A stretch of DNA of 64,000 bases, from contig NZ_VCQN01000001.1 in the NCBI RefSeq assembly GCF_005938125.1, positions 1,178,001 through 1,242,000 on the forward strand. Reading direction: 5' to 3'. This document shows, piece after piece, positions 53,961-64,000 of the stretch. The number at the start of each line of letters is the position of its first letter. Position 1 is the first letter of the stretch. Below the pieces are notes generated by a model, which was not told the DNA's origin, ran no database searches, and was given only the letters and a program-made list of their open reading frames with translations. The DNA is from Bacillus sp. BHET2. Its GTDB lineage: Bacteria; Bacillota; Bacilli; Bacillales; Bacillaceae_B. The position numbers and the translations under genes are program-made.

Positions 53961-55010
53961 TTATTTCACCCCCTTTTTACTAAATCGTTGAATAAGATAT
54001 CGAATCATATAACCAGATGCTACAAAGAAAATAATAAGGGCAATAATAATGTCTACCAGTTCATTTGGAATACCTGCTTCTAGTGGCATATTCAGAGCAC
54101 CCACTTTAAGTCCTCCAAAAAGAAGAGCAGCGAACACAACACCAATTGCTACATTTCCTCCTAAAAGAGCCACAGCGATCCCGTCGAATCCAACCCCTGT
54201 AAACCCTCCTTTAATTGAAGCATACCCAAATGTTCCAAGTCCTTCCATAGCTCCTGCAAGTCCTGCAAACGCTCCGGAAATAACCATTGAGAGAATGATA
54301 TTTCCATTCACGTTCATTCCTGCGTATTGAGAAGCATGCTGATTAAAACCTACGGAGCGTAACTCATATCCACGAGTCGTTCTTTCTAATAGGAACCACA
54401 TGATGAACACACACGCAAGGGCAACGAATATACCCCAATGAAGACGTGAATAATCCGTCAAGCTTTCAAAGAAGGGGGACTTCAATGAAGCCGTTTCTGC
54501 TATATAATCTGTTCGATCTTTACGTTCTGTTAACACATCACGGATAATTGCATTTGCTACGTGAAGTGCAATATAGTTCATCATGATCGTTACAATGACT
54601 TCATGTACCCGATATTTTGCTTTAAGTAATCCTGGAATGAATCCCCATAGGGCCCCAGCTAATGCTGCTGCAATAATGGCAAGTGGTAAATGGATCAACT
54701 TAGGTAACCCGTCAAAAGCAATCCCTACCCAGACAGCAGCGAGCCAGCCTACAATCAATTGCCCTTCTACCCCAATATTGAATAAACCTGTTCTAAATGC
54801 AAAGGCAACGGCTAAACCTGCCAAAATGTATGGTGTGACTTGACGAACGGTCTCACCTACATAATAAATATCACCGAAAATCCCATTCCATAGGGCAGAG
54901 TATCCTGCAATCGGATCGTATCCACTGACAAGCATGATAATGGTACCGACGATGATACCTAAAAGGACTGAAATAACCGGGATTAATATATTTGTTAATC
55001 GATTAGACAT
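53961..55010 (-). CDS. nupP: Nucleoside ABC transporter permease
   Basis: A 349-aa BPD_transp_2 permease. The N-terminal membrane segment LIPVISVLLGIIVGTIIML is followed by NIGVEGQLIVGWLAAVWVG and the coupling motif ELRSVGFNQHASQYAGMNV (in parts). ATG 55010 overlaps nupO by 8 bp, with GGGGGAG inside nupO's end. Confidence 0.92.
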   Translation of the reverse strand: MSNRLTNILIPVISVLLGIIVGTIIMLVSGYDPIAGYSALWNGIFGDIYYVGETVRQVTPYILAGLAVAFAFRTGLFNIGVEGQLIVGWLAAVWVGIAFDGLPKLIHLPLAIIAAALAGALWGFIPGLLKAKYRVHEVIVTIMMNYIALHVANAIIRDVLTERKDRTDYIAETASLKSPFFESLTDYSRLHWGIFVALACVFIMWFLLERTTRGYELRSVGFNQHASQYAGMNVNGNIILSMVISGAFAGLAGAMEGLGTFGYASIKGGFTGVGFDGIAVALLGGNVAIGVVFAALLFGGLKVGALNMPLEAGIPNELVDIIIALIIFFVASGYMIRYLIQRFSKKGVK

Positions 55011-56538
55011 GTGCGTTCTCCCCCGCTTCCTTCCTTTTCGAGCCAGCCATAAGAAGTCCAAGCTCTTGTTCGGTTGTTTCCTTTGGATTCACGATAGCGA
55101 CAATTTGTCCCTCATAAATAACGGCTATGCGATCACTAACATTCATGATCTCATCTAGTTCAAATGAAAGTAATAGAACTGCTTTCCCGTTATCACGTTG
55201 CTCTATCAAGCGTTTGTGAATAAATTCAATTGCGCCAACATCAAGGCCCCGTGTCGGTTGAGCCGCAATCAATAAATCTGGATCACGATCCACTTCTCTG
55301 CCGATGATCGCCTTCTGTTGATTTCCGCCGGATAGCGCACGGGCAAGAGTGAATTCAGAAGGGGTTCTTACATCAAACTCTGATATGAGTTTTTTTGCTT
55401 GCTTATAAATATTTTTATAACTTAGTACGCCTTTATTAGAATAAGGCTTCTGGTAATAGGTTTGAAGTACCATATTTTCACCAATAGGGAAATCCAACAC
55501 TAACCCGTGCTTATGTCGATCTTGTGGGATATGACCTACTCCGGATTCGTAAATCTGACGAGGTTTCATATTAAGTATTTCTTTTCCGTTCAATTTGATT
55601 GATCCACTATCTGCTTTGTGTAAACCCGTTATAGCTTCAATCAATTCACTTTGTCCGTTACCATCAACCCCGGCAATACCAAGGATTTCTCCGGCTCTTA
55701 CTTCGAGATCCAAACCCTTAACAACTGATACATTCCGGTGATCTTTCACGTTCAGATCCCGAATTTCAAGTACATTTTCAGCAGGGTTCGCTTCCTTTTT
55801 CTCTGTTTTAAACGTTACTTCGCGTCCAACCATCAGACTTGCAAGGTGGTTCGGATCAGTGTCTGAAACTTTGACTGTCCCGATGCCTTTCCCTTTTCTG
55901 ATAACGGTTACATTATCACACACTTCCATAATCTCTTTTAGTTTGTGAGTGATTAATATAATGGACTTTCCTTCTTTTATGAGCGTTTTCATGATCTGGA
56001 TAAGTTCTTTAATTTCTTGTGGTGTCAATACAGCCGTAGGCTCATCGAAAATCAGGATCTCAGCACCACGGTATAGAGTTTTTAATATCTCTACACGTTG
56101 CTGCATCCCTACTGAAATTTCAGAAATCTTTGCAGAAGGATTGACCTTTAAACCGTATCGTTCCGAGATTTCTTGAATATCCTTTTCTGCTTTTTTAATA
56201 TCGACTGTTGCACCAGACTTAGGTTCTCTTCCAAGTATGATATTCTCTGTTACAGTGAATGTATCAACAAGCATAAAATGCTGGTGGACCATCCCAATTC
56301 CTAAATCATTCGCGATATTAGGGTTTGTGATATTTGCTTTCTGCCCTTTTACACGAATTTCTCCTTGCTCAGGCTGGTAAAGTCCGAACAATACGTTCAT
56401 CAATGTAGACTTACCTGCTCCATTTTCACCAAGAAGCGCATGAATTTCACCTTTTTTGAGCTGGAGGGTAATATTATCATTTGCTACGATGCCAGGAAAT
56501 TCTTTACGAATATTCAACATCTCGATTACATAATCCAT
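55003..56538 (-). CDS. nupO: Nucleoside ABC transporter, double ATPase subunit
   Basis: A 511-aa protein with two ABC domains. The first has LLGENGAGKSTLMNVLFG (residues about 34-51), ISVGMQQRVEILK and ILIFDEPTAVL. The second has a degenerate Walker A (GIAGVDGNGQSELIEA), LSGGNQQKAIIGRE and LLIAAQPTRGLD. This asymmetric sugar/nucleoside-type ATPase drives the NupP/NupQ pore. Confidence 0.95.
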   Translation of the reverse strand: MDYVIEMLNIRKEFPGIVANDNITLQLKKGEIHALLGENGAGKSTLMNVLFGLYQPEQGEIRVKGQKANITNPNIANDLGIGMVHQHFMLVDTFTVTENIILGREPKSGATVDIKKAEKDIQEISERYGLKVNPSAKISEISVGMQQRVEILKTLYRGAEILIFDEPTAVLTPQEIKELIQIMKTLIKEGKSIILITHKLKEIMEVCDNVTVIRKGKGIGTVKVSDTDPNHLASLMVGREVTFKTEKKEANPAENVLEIRDLNVKDHRNVSVVKGLDLEVRAGEILGIAGVDGNGQSELIEAITGLHKADSGSIKLNGKEILNMKPRQIYESGVGHIPQDRHKHGLVLDFPIGENMVLQTYYQKPYSNKGVLSYKNIYKQAKKLISEFDVRTPSEFTLARALSGGNQQKAIIGREVDRDPDLLIAAQPTRGLDVGAIEFIHKRLIEQRDNGKAVLLLSFELDEIMNVSDRIAVIYEGQIVAIVNPKETTEQELGLLMAGSKRKEAGENAHV

Positions 56539-56772
56539 TGCTATTCACTCCTTGCATAGGCTAGGGATATTTATCTAGTAGTTAGAGGTCAGACCTTGAA
56601 ACTCTAGAAAAAAAGGGTTTCCCCCGTTTAAAACTCTAAATGAAAGATAGAAAGAAGTTTCTATACTTCAATTAAAGTTTTTAGTCCTGTTGGCCTATAT
56701 TTTGTTTTTTGCTGAATAGAAGAATACAAGACTATAGACTCACCATTCACATGTCAAACAACTTTTAGTTCT

Positions 56773-56818
56773 AAAAAAAGGGATAAGAGACCGGCTTGCA
56801 TTGATCCCCTTATCCCTG
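56773..56818 (-). terminator. Attenuating terminator between nupN and nupO
   Basis: AGGGATAAG and CTTATCCCT pair, followed by T7 on the minus strand. It lies inside the operon and should let more binding protein than transporter be made. Confidence 0.8.
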
Positions 56819-56823
56819 TTCAA

Positions 56824-57921
56824 TTAGTTAGCTGAGAATGATTTAGCCGCATCAAGAGATTCTGGAACAGTGATGTCCCCGCTCTTGATTTTCTCTTTCC
56901 ATTCATCAACTTTCGCCATTACTTCGTCTTTGTTAGAAAGCTCTTCATTAAGAGGAGCTAGTCCAACGCCATCTTCGTTAAGGCCGTAAGAGATAACTTC
57001 TCCACCTGGGAACTTACCATCTTGCGCTTTGCTTGAAAGATCGATAACCGCATTATCAACACGCTTCAATGAAGAAGTTAAGATAATGTTATGATCTCCA
57101 ACTTTACCTTCTGCTGATTGATCAGAGTCAACCCCGATTGCCCATAGTTCGCGTGAAGGATCTTTTTCTTTTAAGTCACGTGCTTCCTTGAATAGACCGT
57201 TACCAGTACCGCCTGCTGCATGGAAAATCACATCTACATCTTGAGAGTACATTTTTGAAGCGATGGTTTGTCCAAGTTCCGCTTTATCAAATGCACCTGC
57301 ATAATCTGCAACGATTTCAGCATCGGGATTAACCGCTTTCACACCAGCGATGAAGCCAGAGTGGAAACGTTCGATTACTGGAATTTCCATTCCACCGATG
57401 AAACCGATTTTGTTTGTCTTTGTTGCTAATCCTGCTGCTACTCCAGCTAGGAACGAACCTTCTTGTTCTTTAAACGTAATGCTTGCAACGTTTGGCTGAT
57501 CTACAACCGCATCAACGATTGCAAATTTTGAATCTTTTTGTTGTTGTGCAATATCGTTTACTGCACCTTCCATAAGGAAGCCGATACCATATACTAAGTC
57601 AAAGTCTTGACGAGCTAATGTGTTTAAGTTCGTAGCATAGTCTGCATCAGATTGTGATTGTAAGTAGTCGAATCCTTTTTTACCTTTTTCCATGTCATTT
57701 TCTTTACCAAATGCTTTCAGGCCTTCCCAAGCAGATTGGTTGAATGATTTATCATCTACTCCACCAACATCTGTAACCATCGCTACGGTGAATTGATCTT
57801 CTTTGTTGTTACCTTCACCACTAGATGTACCTTCTTTGTCCTCGCTTGTTCCACAAGCACCTAATAATGTACCTGCAGCTAGAACAAATGACAACGCTAA
57901 ACCGAATTTACGTTTTTTCAC
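56824..57921 (-). CDS. nupN: BmpA-type nucleoside-binding lipoprotein
   Basis: A 365-aa extracytoplasmic binding protein. The signal peptide ends in the lipobox LGAC (Cys about 23), a polar linker follows ([16 protein letters not shown]), then the BMP fold with [24 protein letters not shown] (in parts), AIGVDSDQS and [13 protein letters not shown]. It delivers purine nucleosides to NupOPQ. It starts with GTG after GGGGGTAC. Confidence 0.94.
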   Translation of the reverse strand: MKKRKFGLALSFVLAAGTLLGACGTSEDKEGTSSGEGNNKEDQFTVAMVTDVGGVDDKSFNQSAWEGLKAFGKENDMEKGKKGFDYLQSQSDADYATNLNTLARQDFDLVYGIGFLMEGAVNDIAQQQKDSKFAIVDAVVDQPNVASITFKEQEGSFLAGVAAGLATKTNKIGFIGGMEIPVIERFHSGFIAGVKAVNPDAEIVADYAGAFDKAELGQTIASKMYSQDVDVIFHAAGGTGNGLFKEARDLKEKDPSRELWAIGVDSDQSAEGKVGDHNIILTSSLKRVDNAVIDLSSKAQDGKFPGGEVISYGLNEDGVGLAPLNEELSNKDEVMAKVDEWKEKIKSGDITVPESLDAAKSFSAN

Positions 57922-57971
57922 CTAGAGTACCCCCTAATATTGTAATAAATTAGTAGAAAGATGGATTGTTG

Positions 57972-58697
57972 TTATACACGCTTTCTTAATACGTGGAAGC
58001 TAAATTTGTCTGATCTGAAATAGTTTACTGAGTACAGAATCGGTTCATCGTTTTCATCAAAATGCATTTGTTTTAGTACGAGTAAAGCCGTTTCTGGTTC
58101 GCAATTGAGAATAGGGGAGATTTTATCGTGATATCCCATCGGTTCAATTTGTGCAACTGCATGAGTAATTCTTTTATTCTCTCGTTTTTCTAAAACGGTG
58201 AAAATCGAATTATCTTCATGGGTAAAGTTCCTTGGCAAGATCTTCTCAGGAATTTTGTCAACACAGTACACAACCGGTTCCCCGTTTGCAGTACGAACAC
58301 GTTCGATCAGGATCACGTCTTCCTCTTCATTGCAAGTAAACCTTTTCACATCATCCTCAGTAGCTTCTTGAGTTGTCGAGCTTAAGAAAATGGTCCCTGG
58401 CTCCATACCAGCCTGTTTAATCATGTTGGTTACACTGTTTAATTGCTCAATACCAGAAGTAAAGAGCGGTTTGGCGTTTACAAATGTACCTACACCATGA
58501 CGTCGTACGATAACACTTTCTTCCTCAAGAATTCTGAGAGCTTCCCTAAGAGTCGCCCTACTTACACCAAGTTGTTTGGAAAGATCAAATTCGGACGGGA
58601 GTTTCTCTTTTTCTCTGTATATTCCCGCTTCGATGTCTTTCTTCAAACGATCAATAACTTGTAAGTATAAATGCCTATTGTCTGTTTTTATTGTCAC
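57972..58697 (-). CDS. ymfC: GntR/HutC-family regulator YmfC
   Basis: A 241-aa repressor with an N-terminal winged helix ([30 protein letters not shown], in parts; residues 30-70) and a C-terminal UTRA effector domain. It lies 50 bp before nupN, so control of the nup operon and of itself is likely; the ligand is unknown. GTG 58697 follows GGTGGTGG. A perfect inverted repeat at 58724-58741 could be its operator. Confidence 0.92.
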   Translation of the reverse strand: MTIKTDNRHLYLQVIDRLKKDIEAGIYREKEKLPSEFDLSKQLGVSRATLREALRILEEESVIVRRHGVGTFVNAKPLFTSGIEQLNSVTNMIKQAGMEPGTIFLSSTTQEATEDDVKRFTCNEEEDVILIERVRTANGEPVVYCVDKIPEKILPRNFTHEDNSIFTVLEKRENKRITHAVAQIEPMGYHDKISPILNCEPETALLVLKQMHFDENDEPILYSVNYFRSDKFSFHVLRKRV

Positions 58698-59122
58698 TGG
58701 AACCACCACCAAATTTTCTCAAGACATCAGACCTCTGATGTATATCTTTCCTACTAATCGAAAATACTATAACACTTTTCTTTTGATAAATAAATAGTAT
58801 TGCGTGATTTTGTCGAAAAAAATGATTAGAATGACAATTTAAAATCTTTTTTTCCAATAAGTAGTAATAATATCTTTATGAATGGGTTTACATGGGATAT
58901 TTTAACTTATTTTTAACAAAAATAGTGTGATTCATTTTCAAATTTTACATAGACAATTCATTACCATTACATTTGTAAACGCTTTTAATAGTATAACACA
59001 TTCGTGGATAAACTAAGATAACTTTCTTTCATAGAAGCTAAAACGGATTTATCATCCTTTATTTTTCATAAAAAAGGTGTGTTACCCCGCTCCTTTTTCG
59101 AATAGGGTAACACACCTTTTTT
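58698..59122. other. Regulatory region upstream of ymfC
   Basis: 425 bp. It contains the candidate YmfC operator (58724-58741), a cre-like TGTAAACGCTTTTA at 58974-58987 with one mismatch, and the spoIIIE terminator at 59070-59124. No gene is seen. Confidence 0.5.
58724..58741. promoter_or_regulatory. Inverted repeat, candidate YmfC operator
   Basis: ACATCAGA-CC-TCTGATGT is a perfect 8-bp inverted repeat with a 2-bp centre, 26 bp upstream of the ymfC start. The GntR type binds such symmetric sites. This is an inference. Confidence 0.5.
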
Positions 59123-59124
59123 TT
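59070..59124 (-). terminator. spoIIIE terminator
   Basis: An 18-bp stem AAAAAAGGTGTGTTACCC with its complement, T8 on the right side, overlapping the stop codon. Confidence 0.92.
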
Positions 59125-61486
59125 ATGAACTTTGCTCCTCTGAAGGCTTGCCGATTAAGACGGTTCTCGGCTTACTTCCTTCATATGGCCCCACAACTCC
59201 CCTTACTTCCATTTCATCGATCAGTCTGGCTGCTCTCGTATAGCCAACTCTAAATCTCCGTTGAAGCATGGATACAGATGCGGTTTGCATTTCTGCGATG
59301 AGCTGTACAGCATCATTATATAATTCATCTTCCGCTTCCCCGGTTTTTTCATCCTCTTGAATTTCATCCGGTATCATTTCTTCTTGATATTGGGCCTTCT
59401 GTTGTGAGATAACGAAATCGACGATCTCCTCTACCTCTTCATCCGACAAGAAGGCGCCTTGGACCCTAGTTGGCTTAGAGGCTCCTACAGGCATGAAAAG
59501 CATATCTCCACGGCCTAATAGTTTTTCAGCTCCACCGGAATCCAAAATCGTTCTGGAATCGGTTTGAGAAGATACAGCAAACGCAATCCTTGAAGGTATA
59601 TTCGCCTTAATGACACCCGTGATAACATCTACAGATGGGCGCTGCGTGGCTATGATAAGATGGATTCCAGCTGCTCGGGCCATCTGGGCCAGTCTAGTGA
59701 TGGCATCCTCGACATCGTTTGAGGCTACCATCATCAAATCAGCCAGCTCATCCACTATCACCACAATATATGGGAGCAGAGGCTGTTTTTCTTCATTCTC
59801 ACTATTTTGTCTTTTGACATAGTCATTGTATCCTTCAATATTTCTTGTTCCTGTATGAGAGAAAAGTTCATACCTGCGTTCCATTTCATTTACAACCTTT
59901 TTTAATGCCTGAGACGCTTTTTTAGCATCAGTGACAACAGGTGCTAAGAGATGGGGGACTCCATTATATACATTAAGCTCAACCATTTTCGGATCAATCA
60001 TCATAAGTTTCACTTCATGTGGTTTTGCCCTCATAAGTATACTTGTAATGATACCGTTAATACACACACTCTTCCCGCTCCCTGTAGCACCGGCGACAAG
60101 TAAGTGAGGCATTTTATTAAGCTCTGCCAGTACCGCTTCACCAGTGATATCTCGTCCTAATCCGATTTGTAGTTTGGCATCCGGCTTATTTTGTTCTTTC
60201 GCCTCGAGTACCTCCCTCAAGGAGACCATTGCCACCTCGGAGTTAGGGACTTCAATACCGATCGCTGACTTACCCGGGATCGGTGCTTCGATTCGGATGT
60301 CTTTCGCCGCAAGGGCCAATGCCAAATCATCGCTCAGATTAACGATACGACTGACTTTCACTCCCACATCTGGATGCACTTCATACTTCGTGACAGCGGG
60401 ACCCAAGTGAACTTGGGTAACTTTGGCTTTCACCCCGAAGCTTTGGAACGTTCTTTCCAATTTGGCAGCATTGGCATGTATCAATTGGTATTCATTGCTT
60501 TGATCTGTTTTTCTTGGACTCTTCAGTAACGTAATAGAAGGGAGTTTATAATCTTTATTCTCCACTTCAGTAAAGGTAATCGGTGGAGCTTTTTCTTCTT
60601 CTACTCCTGACCCTTGGTTTGAATTTTGTGAAGTATCCTCTTTTTCTTCATTCACGCCAGCAGCAGAAGAGGAAATATCTTCTTTAGGTTGTGTTCCACC
60701 ATATGCCCTTTCAGCGAAATTCGAGATGATAGGTTCTCTCGATTCATCTTCTTGTGGAAGAAGTGATTCGGTCACTTTTTCTTTATTCTGTGGATTCTCT
60801 TTCTTTTTCTGTTCCTTTATGTTTTTTTTCTTGGATTGGTCTTCCTTCCAATCACTCATGTCCTGTTTAAATGCTGCCCATTGGCCACTAATGAATGCGC
60901 CAAAGCGATTACCCGCTCTCCCAAGTACATCACCAATGGATTTTCCCGTCACTAATATGATTCCGATCATTATGAATGTAGCGCTCACGATTCTTGCTCC
61001 TTGTGAATCGAAGAGAAAGTAAGAAACGGCAAATAGAATGCTCCCTATCATACCACCACCAAGATCCGATGTACTCGTTTCGCCAGTAACATCTATCCAA
61101 TACAAATCCCATGTATTCATAATGACACTTGGATTGTCGAATGATCCATCATTAGAAAGTAAATCAAATAATTTCACATGACTTAAGAGCAAGAAGCTGG
61201 CTATGATGATATATACACCTAACAATCTGCGACTAAATAACATGGGTATCTCCCGTTTAACCATAAGGTAAAGAGCGACGTACAGCATCCAGAGAAGCGC
61301 CACCATATACCATTCCCCAAGAAAGAATCGATCGAAATAAACTAATGCCTTCCCTACAGCCCCAAGCTCTATGATGGAAATTAAGCTTAATGCAGCTAGT
61401 ATCAATCCGGTAATTTCATATTTTATTGTTTGTTTTAAAGTCGAGCTCGTTGCCGACCGCTTTTTTCTTTTTTTCTTTTTTGCCAA
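59123..61486 (-). CDS. spoIIIE: DNA translocase SpoIIIE/FtsK
   Basis: A 787-aa membrane-anchored DNA pump that moves the chromosome into the forespore. It has a basic start [15 protein letters not shown], four membrane segments within residues 25-190, a charged linker, an alpha/beta motor with Walker [14 protein letters not shown] near 462, [12 protein letters not shown], and a C-terminal gamma winged helix ([21 protein letters not shown] in parts) for SRS recognition. It starts with TTG after AGGTGA. The gene order tepA-ylzJ-spoIIIE identifies it as SpoIIIE. Confidence 0.96.
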   Translation of the reverse strand: MAKKKKRKKRSATSSTLKQTIKYEITGLILAALSLISIIELGAVGKALVYFDRFFLGEWYMVALLWMLYVALYLMVKREIPMLFSRRLLGVYIIIASFLLLSHVKLFDLLSNDGSFDNPSVIMNTWDLYWIDVTGETSTSDLGGGMIGSILFAVSYFLFDSQGARIVSATFIMIGIILVTGKSIGDVLGRAGNRFGAFISGQWAAFKQDMSDWKEDQSKKKNIKEQKKKENPQNKEKVTESLLPQEDESREPIISNFAERAYGGTQPKEDISSSAAGVNEEKEDTSQNSNQGSGVEEEKAPPITFTEVENKDYKLPSITLLKSPRKTDQSNEYQLIHANAAKLERTFQSFGVKAKVTQVHLGPAVTKYEVHPDVGVKVSRIVNLSDDLALALAAKDIRIEAPIPGKSAIGIEVPNSEVAMVSLREVLEAKEQNKPDAKLQIGLGRDITGEAVLAELNKMPHLLVAGATGSGKSVCINGIITSILMRAKPHEVKLMMIDPKMVELNVYNGVPHLLAPVVTDAKKASQALKKVVNEMERRYELFSHTGTRNIEGYNDYVKRQNSENEEKQPLLPYIVVIVDELADLMMVASNDVEDAITRLAQMARAAGIHLIIATQRPSVDVITGVIKANIPSRIAFAVSSQTDSRTILDSGGAEKLLGRGDMLFMPVGASKPTRVQGAFLSDEEVEEIVDFVISQQKAQYQEEMIPDEIQEDEKTGEAEDELYNDAVQLIAEMQTASVSMLQRRFRVGYTRAARLIDEMEVRGVVGPYEGSKPRTVLIGKPSEEQSS

Positions 61487-61540
61487 TCTAATTCACCTAA
61501 ATTCTATTGAAGTCTATCAAGTTATGTACTTAAAGATGAA

Positions 61541-61593
61541 GGAAGGGCTGACCCTCGGGGGCAAATCGCGTGCCTAAGGTGTCAGACCCTTCC
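61541..61593. repeat. Inverted repeat between ylzJ and spoIIIE
   Basis: GGAAGGGCTGAC (61541-61552) is the imperfect inverse of GTCAGACCCTTCC (61581-61593). No clear T-run follows on the minus strand, so it may be a palindromic repeat rather than a terminator. Confidence 0.55.
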
Positions 61594-61673
61594 CGGGACT
61601 GTATCGTATGTTAATCTACTCTTCCAGTAATATTATAGCATAACCACTATTTCGGGAAAATCATCTTTATCAC

Positions 61674-61880
61674 TTAATTGTTGATAAATTCCCCTGGGCA
61701 TAGTTGATCATTGAGGTAGTGTGCAGGATCGCTACTCATGATTCTTATGACTCGATATTTATTTTCTTCCTGTTGAACAAGAAGTGGGACACCTTGATAT
61801 TCCATCATCATTTGTCCACTGAATTCACTTTCATCTGTCGGATAAACAAGGTCATTTGGAACAACAGTATAAAGAATCAT
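61674..61880 (-). CDS. ylzJ: YlzJ-like protein
   Basis: A 68-aa protein ([17 protein letters not shown]) conserved at this place in Bacillus, with unknown function. Its ATG overlaps the tepA stop by 4 bp, so translation is coupled. Confidence 0.9.
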   Translation of the reverse strand: MILYTVVPNDLVYPTDESEFSGQMMMEYQGVPLLVQQEENKYRVIRIMSSDPAHYLNDQLCPGEFINN

Positions 61881-62632
61881 TGAACCAGCCCCTCTTGGTG
61901 ATCAGTTTGCTTTTTAATTTCTATCAGCTCATTGATCTTTCTAATCGCCTTCCCTATTCCACCAATACCGTCTATTAAACCGTATCCCACTGCATCGTCC
62001 CCCACCACATTTGTTCCAATATCCCTTGTAAGATTGCCTTTTGCAAACATGAGGTCTTTAAAATCTTCTTCAGTGATGTTGCTGTGTTTAGTAACAAAGC
62101 TTACCACCCGTTCCTGCATCTTATCAAGATACTCAAATGTTTGGGGTACTCCGATGACTAGTCCCGTTAATCGAACAGGGTGAATCGTCATGGTAGCTGT
62201 GCTCGCGATATATGAAAAATCACATGATACGGCAATCGGAACACCGATACTGTGACCTCCTCCGAGCACGACTGAAACGGTAGGCTTAGAGAGTGAAGCA
62301 ATCATTTCTGAAATAGCCAGTCCTGCTTCTACGTCACCTCCTACAGTGTTTAAAATGACCACCAATCCCTCTATTTTAGGATTTTGCTCAATGGCAACTA
62401 ACTGGGGTATGACGTGTTCATATTTTGTCGTTTTATTTTGCGGTGGAAGTTGCATATGCCCTTCTATCTGACCCACGATCGTTAAACAATGGATATTTGA
62501 ATCCTGAGATAGCTGCGGGACGTTGGTTTGTCCTAATTGTTGAATTTTCTCCATCAGTCCTGATGGCTTATCTTTATTATCATCCTGTCCTTTGTTTGGC
62601 TGGTCCTGCATCGATAAATGATTTTCTTCCAT
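61877..62632 (-). CDS. tepA: ClpP-like translocation-enhancing protease TepA
   Basis: A 251-aa ClpP/crotonase-fold protein. After a polar start (residues 1-40) it has [19 protein letters not shown] (oxyanion region) and [19 protein letters not shown], where Ser of GHSIG occupies the ClpP nucleophile position. In B. subtilis TepA aids protein export and acts on small spore proteins at germination. AAAAGGAG precedes the ATG. Confidence 0.94.
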   Translation of the reverse strand: MEENHLSMQDQPNKGQDDNKDKPSGLMEKIQQLGQTNVPQLSQDSNIHCLTIVGQIEGHMQLPPQNKTTKYEHVIPQLVAIEQNPKIEGLVVILNTVGGDVEAGLAISEMIASLSKPTVSVVLGGGHSIGVPIAVSCDFSYIASTATMTIHPVRLTGLVIGVPQTFEYLDKMQERVVSFVTKHSNITEEDFKDLMFAKGNLTRDIGTNVVGDDAVGYGLIDGIGGIGKAIRKINELIEIKKQTDHQEGLVQ

Positions 62633-62726
62633 GAAAACATCTCCTTTTCATTCCCATTCTCTTGTTATTATTTTATTAATGGAGTGTTTTCATACTTTAT
62701 ACTTTCCCATGCGGACCAAAGCGATA

Positions 62727-62770
62727 TAAAAAGAGGCTGTTTGTTTAAACACTCTTAAACAAACAGCCTC
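62727..62770 (-). terminator. rnjB terminator
   Basis: A 16-bp stem (GAGGCTGTTTGTTTAA with its complement) and TTTTTAT on the minus strand. Confidence 0.92.
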
Positions 62771-62775
62771 ATGGA

Positions 62776-64000
62776 TTATACTTCCATGATGATCGGTAAA
62801 ATCATAGGTCTTCTTCTTGTTTTGTTGAACAAATAGTAGTTAAGCTGATCCCTGATATCCTGTTTGATGGATGTCCATTCAAATGATCCCTTTTGTAGGT
62901 ATGAATGTACCACATCCGTCACGATGCCTCCTGCTTCTCCAATCAATTCCTCCGACTCACGGACATAAACGAATCCACGGGATATGATTTCAGGTCCTGC
63001 AACAATCGATTTGGATCTGCGATTGATGGTAACGACAACGGTGAAAACACCGTCTTCTGATAATAATTTTCGATCCCGGAGGACGATGTTCCCAACATCT
63101 CCAACACCGATACCATCAATGAGAACATTTCCAGCCTGTACACGTCCGCTCATCCTCATCTTGCCGTCTTTGTATTGGAGTACATCCCCCTTGTCCAAAA
63201 TAAAAATTTGCTTATAGGGAAGGCCTGTGTCATGTGCCACTTGAGTATGGGCAACTAGCATCTTATATTCACCCTGTATCGGTACAAAGTACTTGGGTTT
63301 CATGATATTTAACATGAATTTCAAATCTTCCTGGCTTCCATGACCCGATACCTGTTCCTTTTTAGAAGAAGTTAATACTTCTGCTCCAGCACGGTAAAGC
63401 ATATCGATTGTCTTACCAACGATCACTTCCATACCTGGTGAAGGAGTAGCGGTTATTAGAACAGTATCTCCTTCTTCAATATTAACTAGACGATGGGAGC
63501 GTTTAGACATGCGCTGAAGGGCCTCAAAGGGCTCGCCTTGTGTTCCTGTAGCTATGATGAGAATTTCATCTTTTGGATAGTTTCCAATTTCATCTATTCC
63601 AATGATCATTTCATCCCGAACGTGAAGATAGCCGAGTTTCAAAGCTACATCATACACTCTCTTTAAACTCTTACCCACTACAGCAACTTTTCGATTATTT
63701 TGTTCTGCTGCATCAAAAACTTGTTGAAGGCGGATTAAGTTCGAGGCAAAGCACGCTACAATCACCCTTCCAGAGGCTGTACGTATTGATTTAGTTATCT
63801 GTTGCTCCATCACTGCCTCAGAGGTAGTATAGCCGGGTCTCTCGGCGCCTGTACTGTCTGATAATAGGCAAAGGACACCCTTCTCTCCAATTTGTGCCAT
63901 CACCCCTAGATCGGGTCTATAAAGATGTTTGGCAGATTGGTCAAATTTAAATTCCCCCGTATGAACGATGACGCCCTCTGAGGTATGTATGCACACTCCT
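62776..64000 (-). CDS. rnjB: Ribonuclease J2, N-terminal part cut by window edge
   Basis: The C-terminal 408 codons of a beta-CASP metallo-lactamase RNase. It has HTGEFKFDQS, LLSDSTGAERPGYT, the beta-CASP region IVACFASNLIRLQQVFDAA (in parts) and GTQGEPFEALQRMS, then SGHGSQEDLKFMLN and PIQGEYKMLVAH. The N-terminal HxHxDH lies outside the window. It pairs with RNase J1 in Bacillus. The position before tepA identifies it as rnjB (ymfA). Confidence 0.94.
   Translation of the reverse strand, partial: GVCIHTSEGVIVHTGEFKFDQSAKHLYRPDLGVMAQIGEKGVLCLLSDSTGAERPGYTTSEAVMEQQITKSIRTASGRVIVACFASNLIRLQQVFDAAEQNNRKVAVVGKSLKRVYDVALKLGYLHVRDEMIIGIDEIGNYPKDEILIIATGTQGEPFEALQRMSKRSHRLVNIEEGDTVLITATPSPGMEVIVGKTIDMLYRAGAEVLTSSKKEQVSGHGSQEDLKFMLNIMKPKYFVPIQGEYKMLVAHTQVAHDTGLPYKQIFILDKGDVLQYKDGKMRMSGRVQAGNVLIDGIGVGDVGNIVLRDRKLLSEDGVFTVVVTINRRSKSIVAGPEIISRGFVYVRESEELIGEAGGIVTDVVHSYLQKGSFEWTSIKQDIRDQLNYYLFNKTRRRPMILPIIMEV

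Overview
The window is chromosomal DNA from a spore-forming Bacillaceae species. The backbone follows Bacillus subtilis gene order, read on the minus strand from right to left: rnjB, tepA, ylzJ, spoIIIE, ymfC, a nup-type nucleoside ABC transporter, ymfF, ymfH, ymfI, ymfJ, ymfK, rodZ, pgsA, cinA, recA, rny, ymdB, spoVS, an M19 dipeptidase, korA, korB, miaB, ricA and cotE. topB runs off the left edge where B. subtilis has mutS. I cannot name the species; the gene content outside the backbone does not look like B. subtilis or the B. cereus group.

Between korB (ends 36025) and miaB (starts 4154) lies an accessory block of about 32 kb that appears dedicated to the spore surface. Its left part (4.5-14 kb) holds a CotZ/ExsY-like crust or exosporium protein, a ParM-type actin with a small partner, four related CsxC-like surface proteins (one fused to a long acidic region), a coiled-coil protein and an unknown two-domain protein. 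Its right part (30-36 kb) holds a glycosyltransferase, a JAMM metalloprotease behind a 44-aa Cys-containing protein, two more coiled-coil proteins (one built from three 243-bp tandem repeats) and an unusual proline-tailed surface protein.

The centre (14.2-30 kb) is a sulfated-glycan locus. Sulfate permease, ATP sulfurylase, APS kinase and CysQ make PAPS and clear PAP, and no PAPS reductase is present. Convergent to these lies a minus-strand operon encoding a beta-propeller protein, a 49-aa protein, a GT4 glycosyltransferase, two PAPS-type sulfotransferases, a three-enzyme set for a UDP-6-deoxy-L-HexNAc sugar (L-QuiNAc/L-FucNAc type) and an additional SDR. Three further glycosyltransferases and a GalE-like epimerase flank it. 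The simplest reading is a pathway that builds and sulfates a spore-surface glycan.

Regulation fits this picture. Six sites match the sigma-K pattern AC-N16/17-CATAnnnTA, in front of cotE, two coiled-coil genes, a GT2 gene, the proline-tailed protein gene and the leader of the repeat gene. This suggests late mother-cell expression. Most transcription units end in clear intrinsic terminators. No tRNA, rRNA, CRISPR array, transposase or phage gene was seen.
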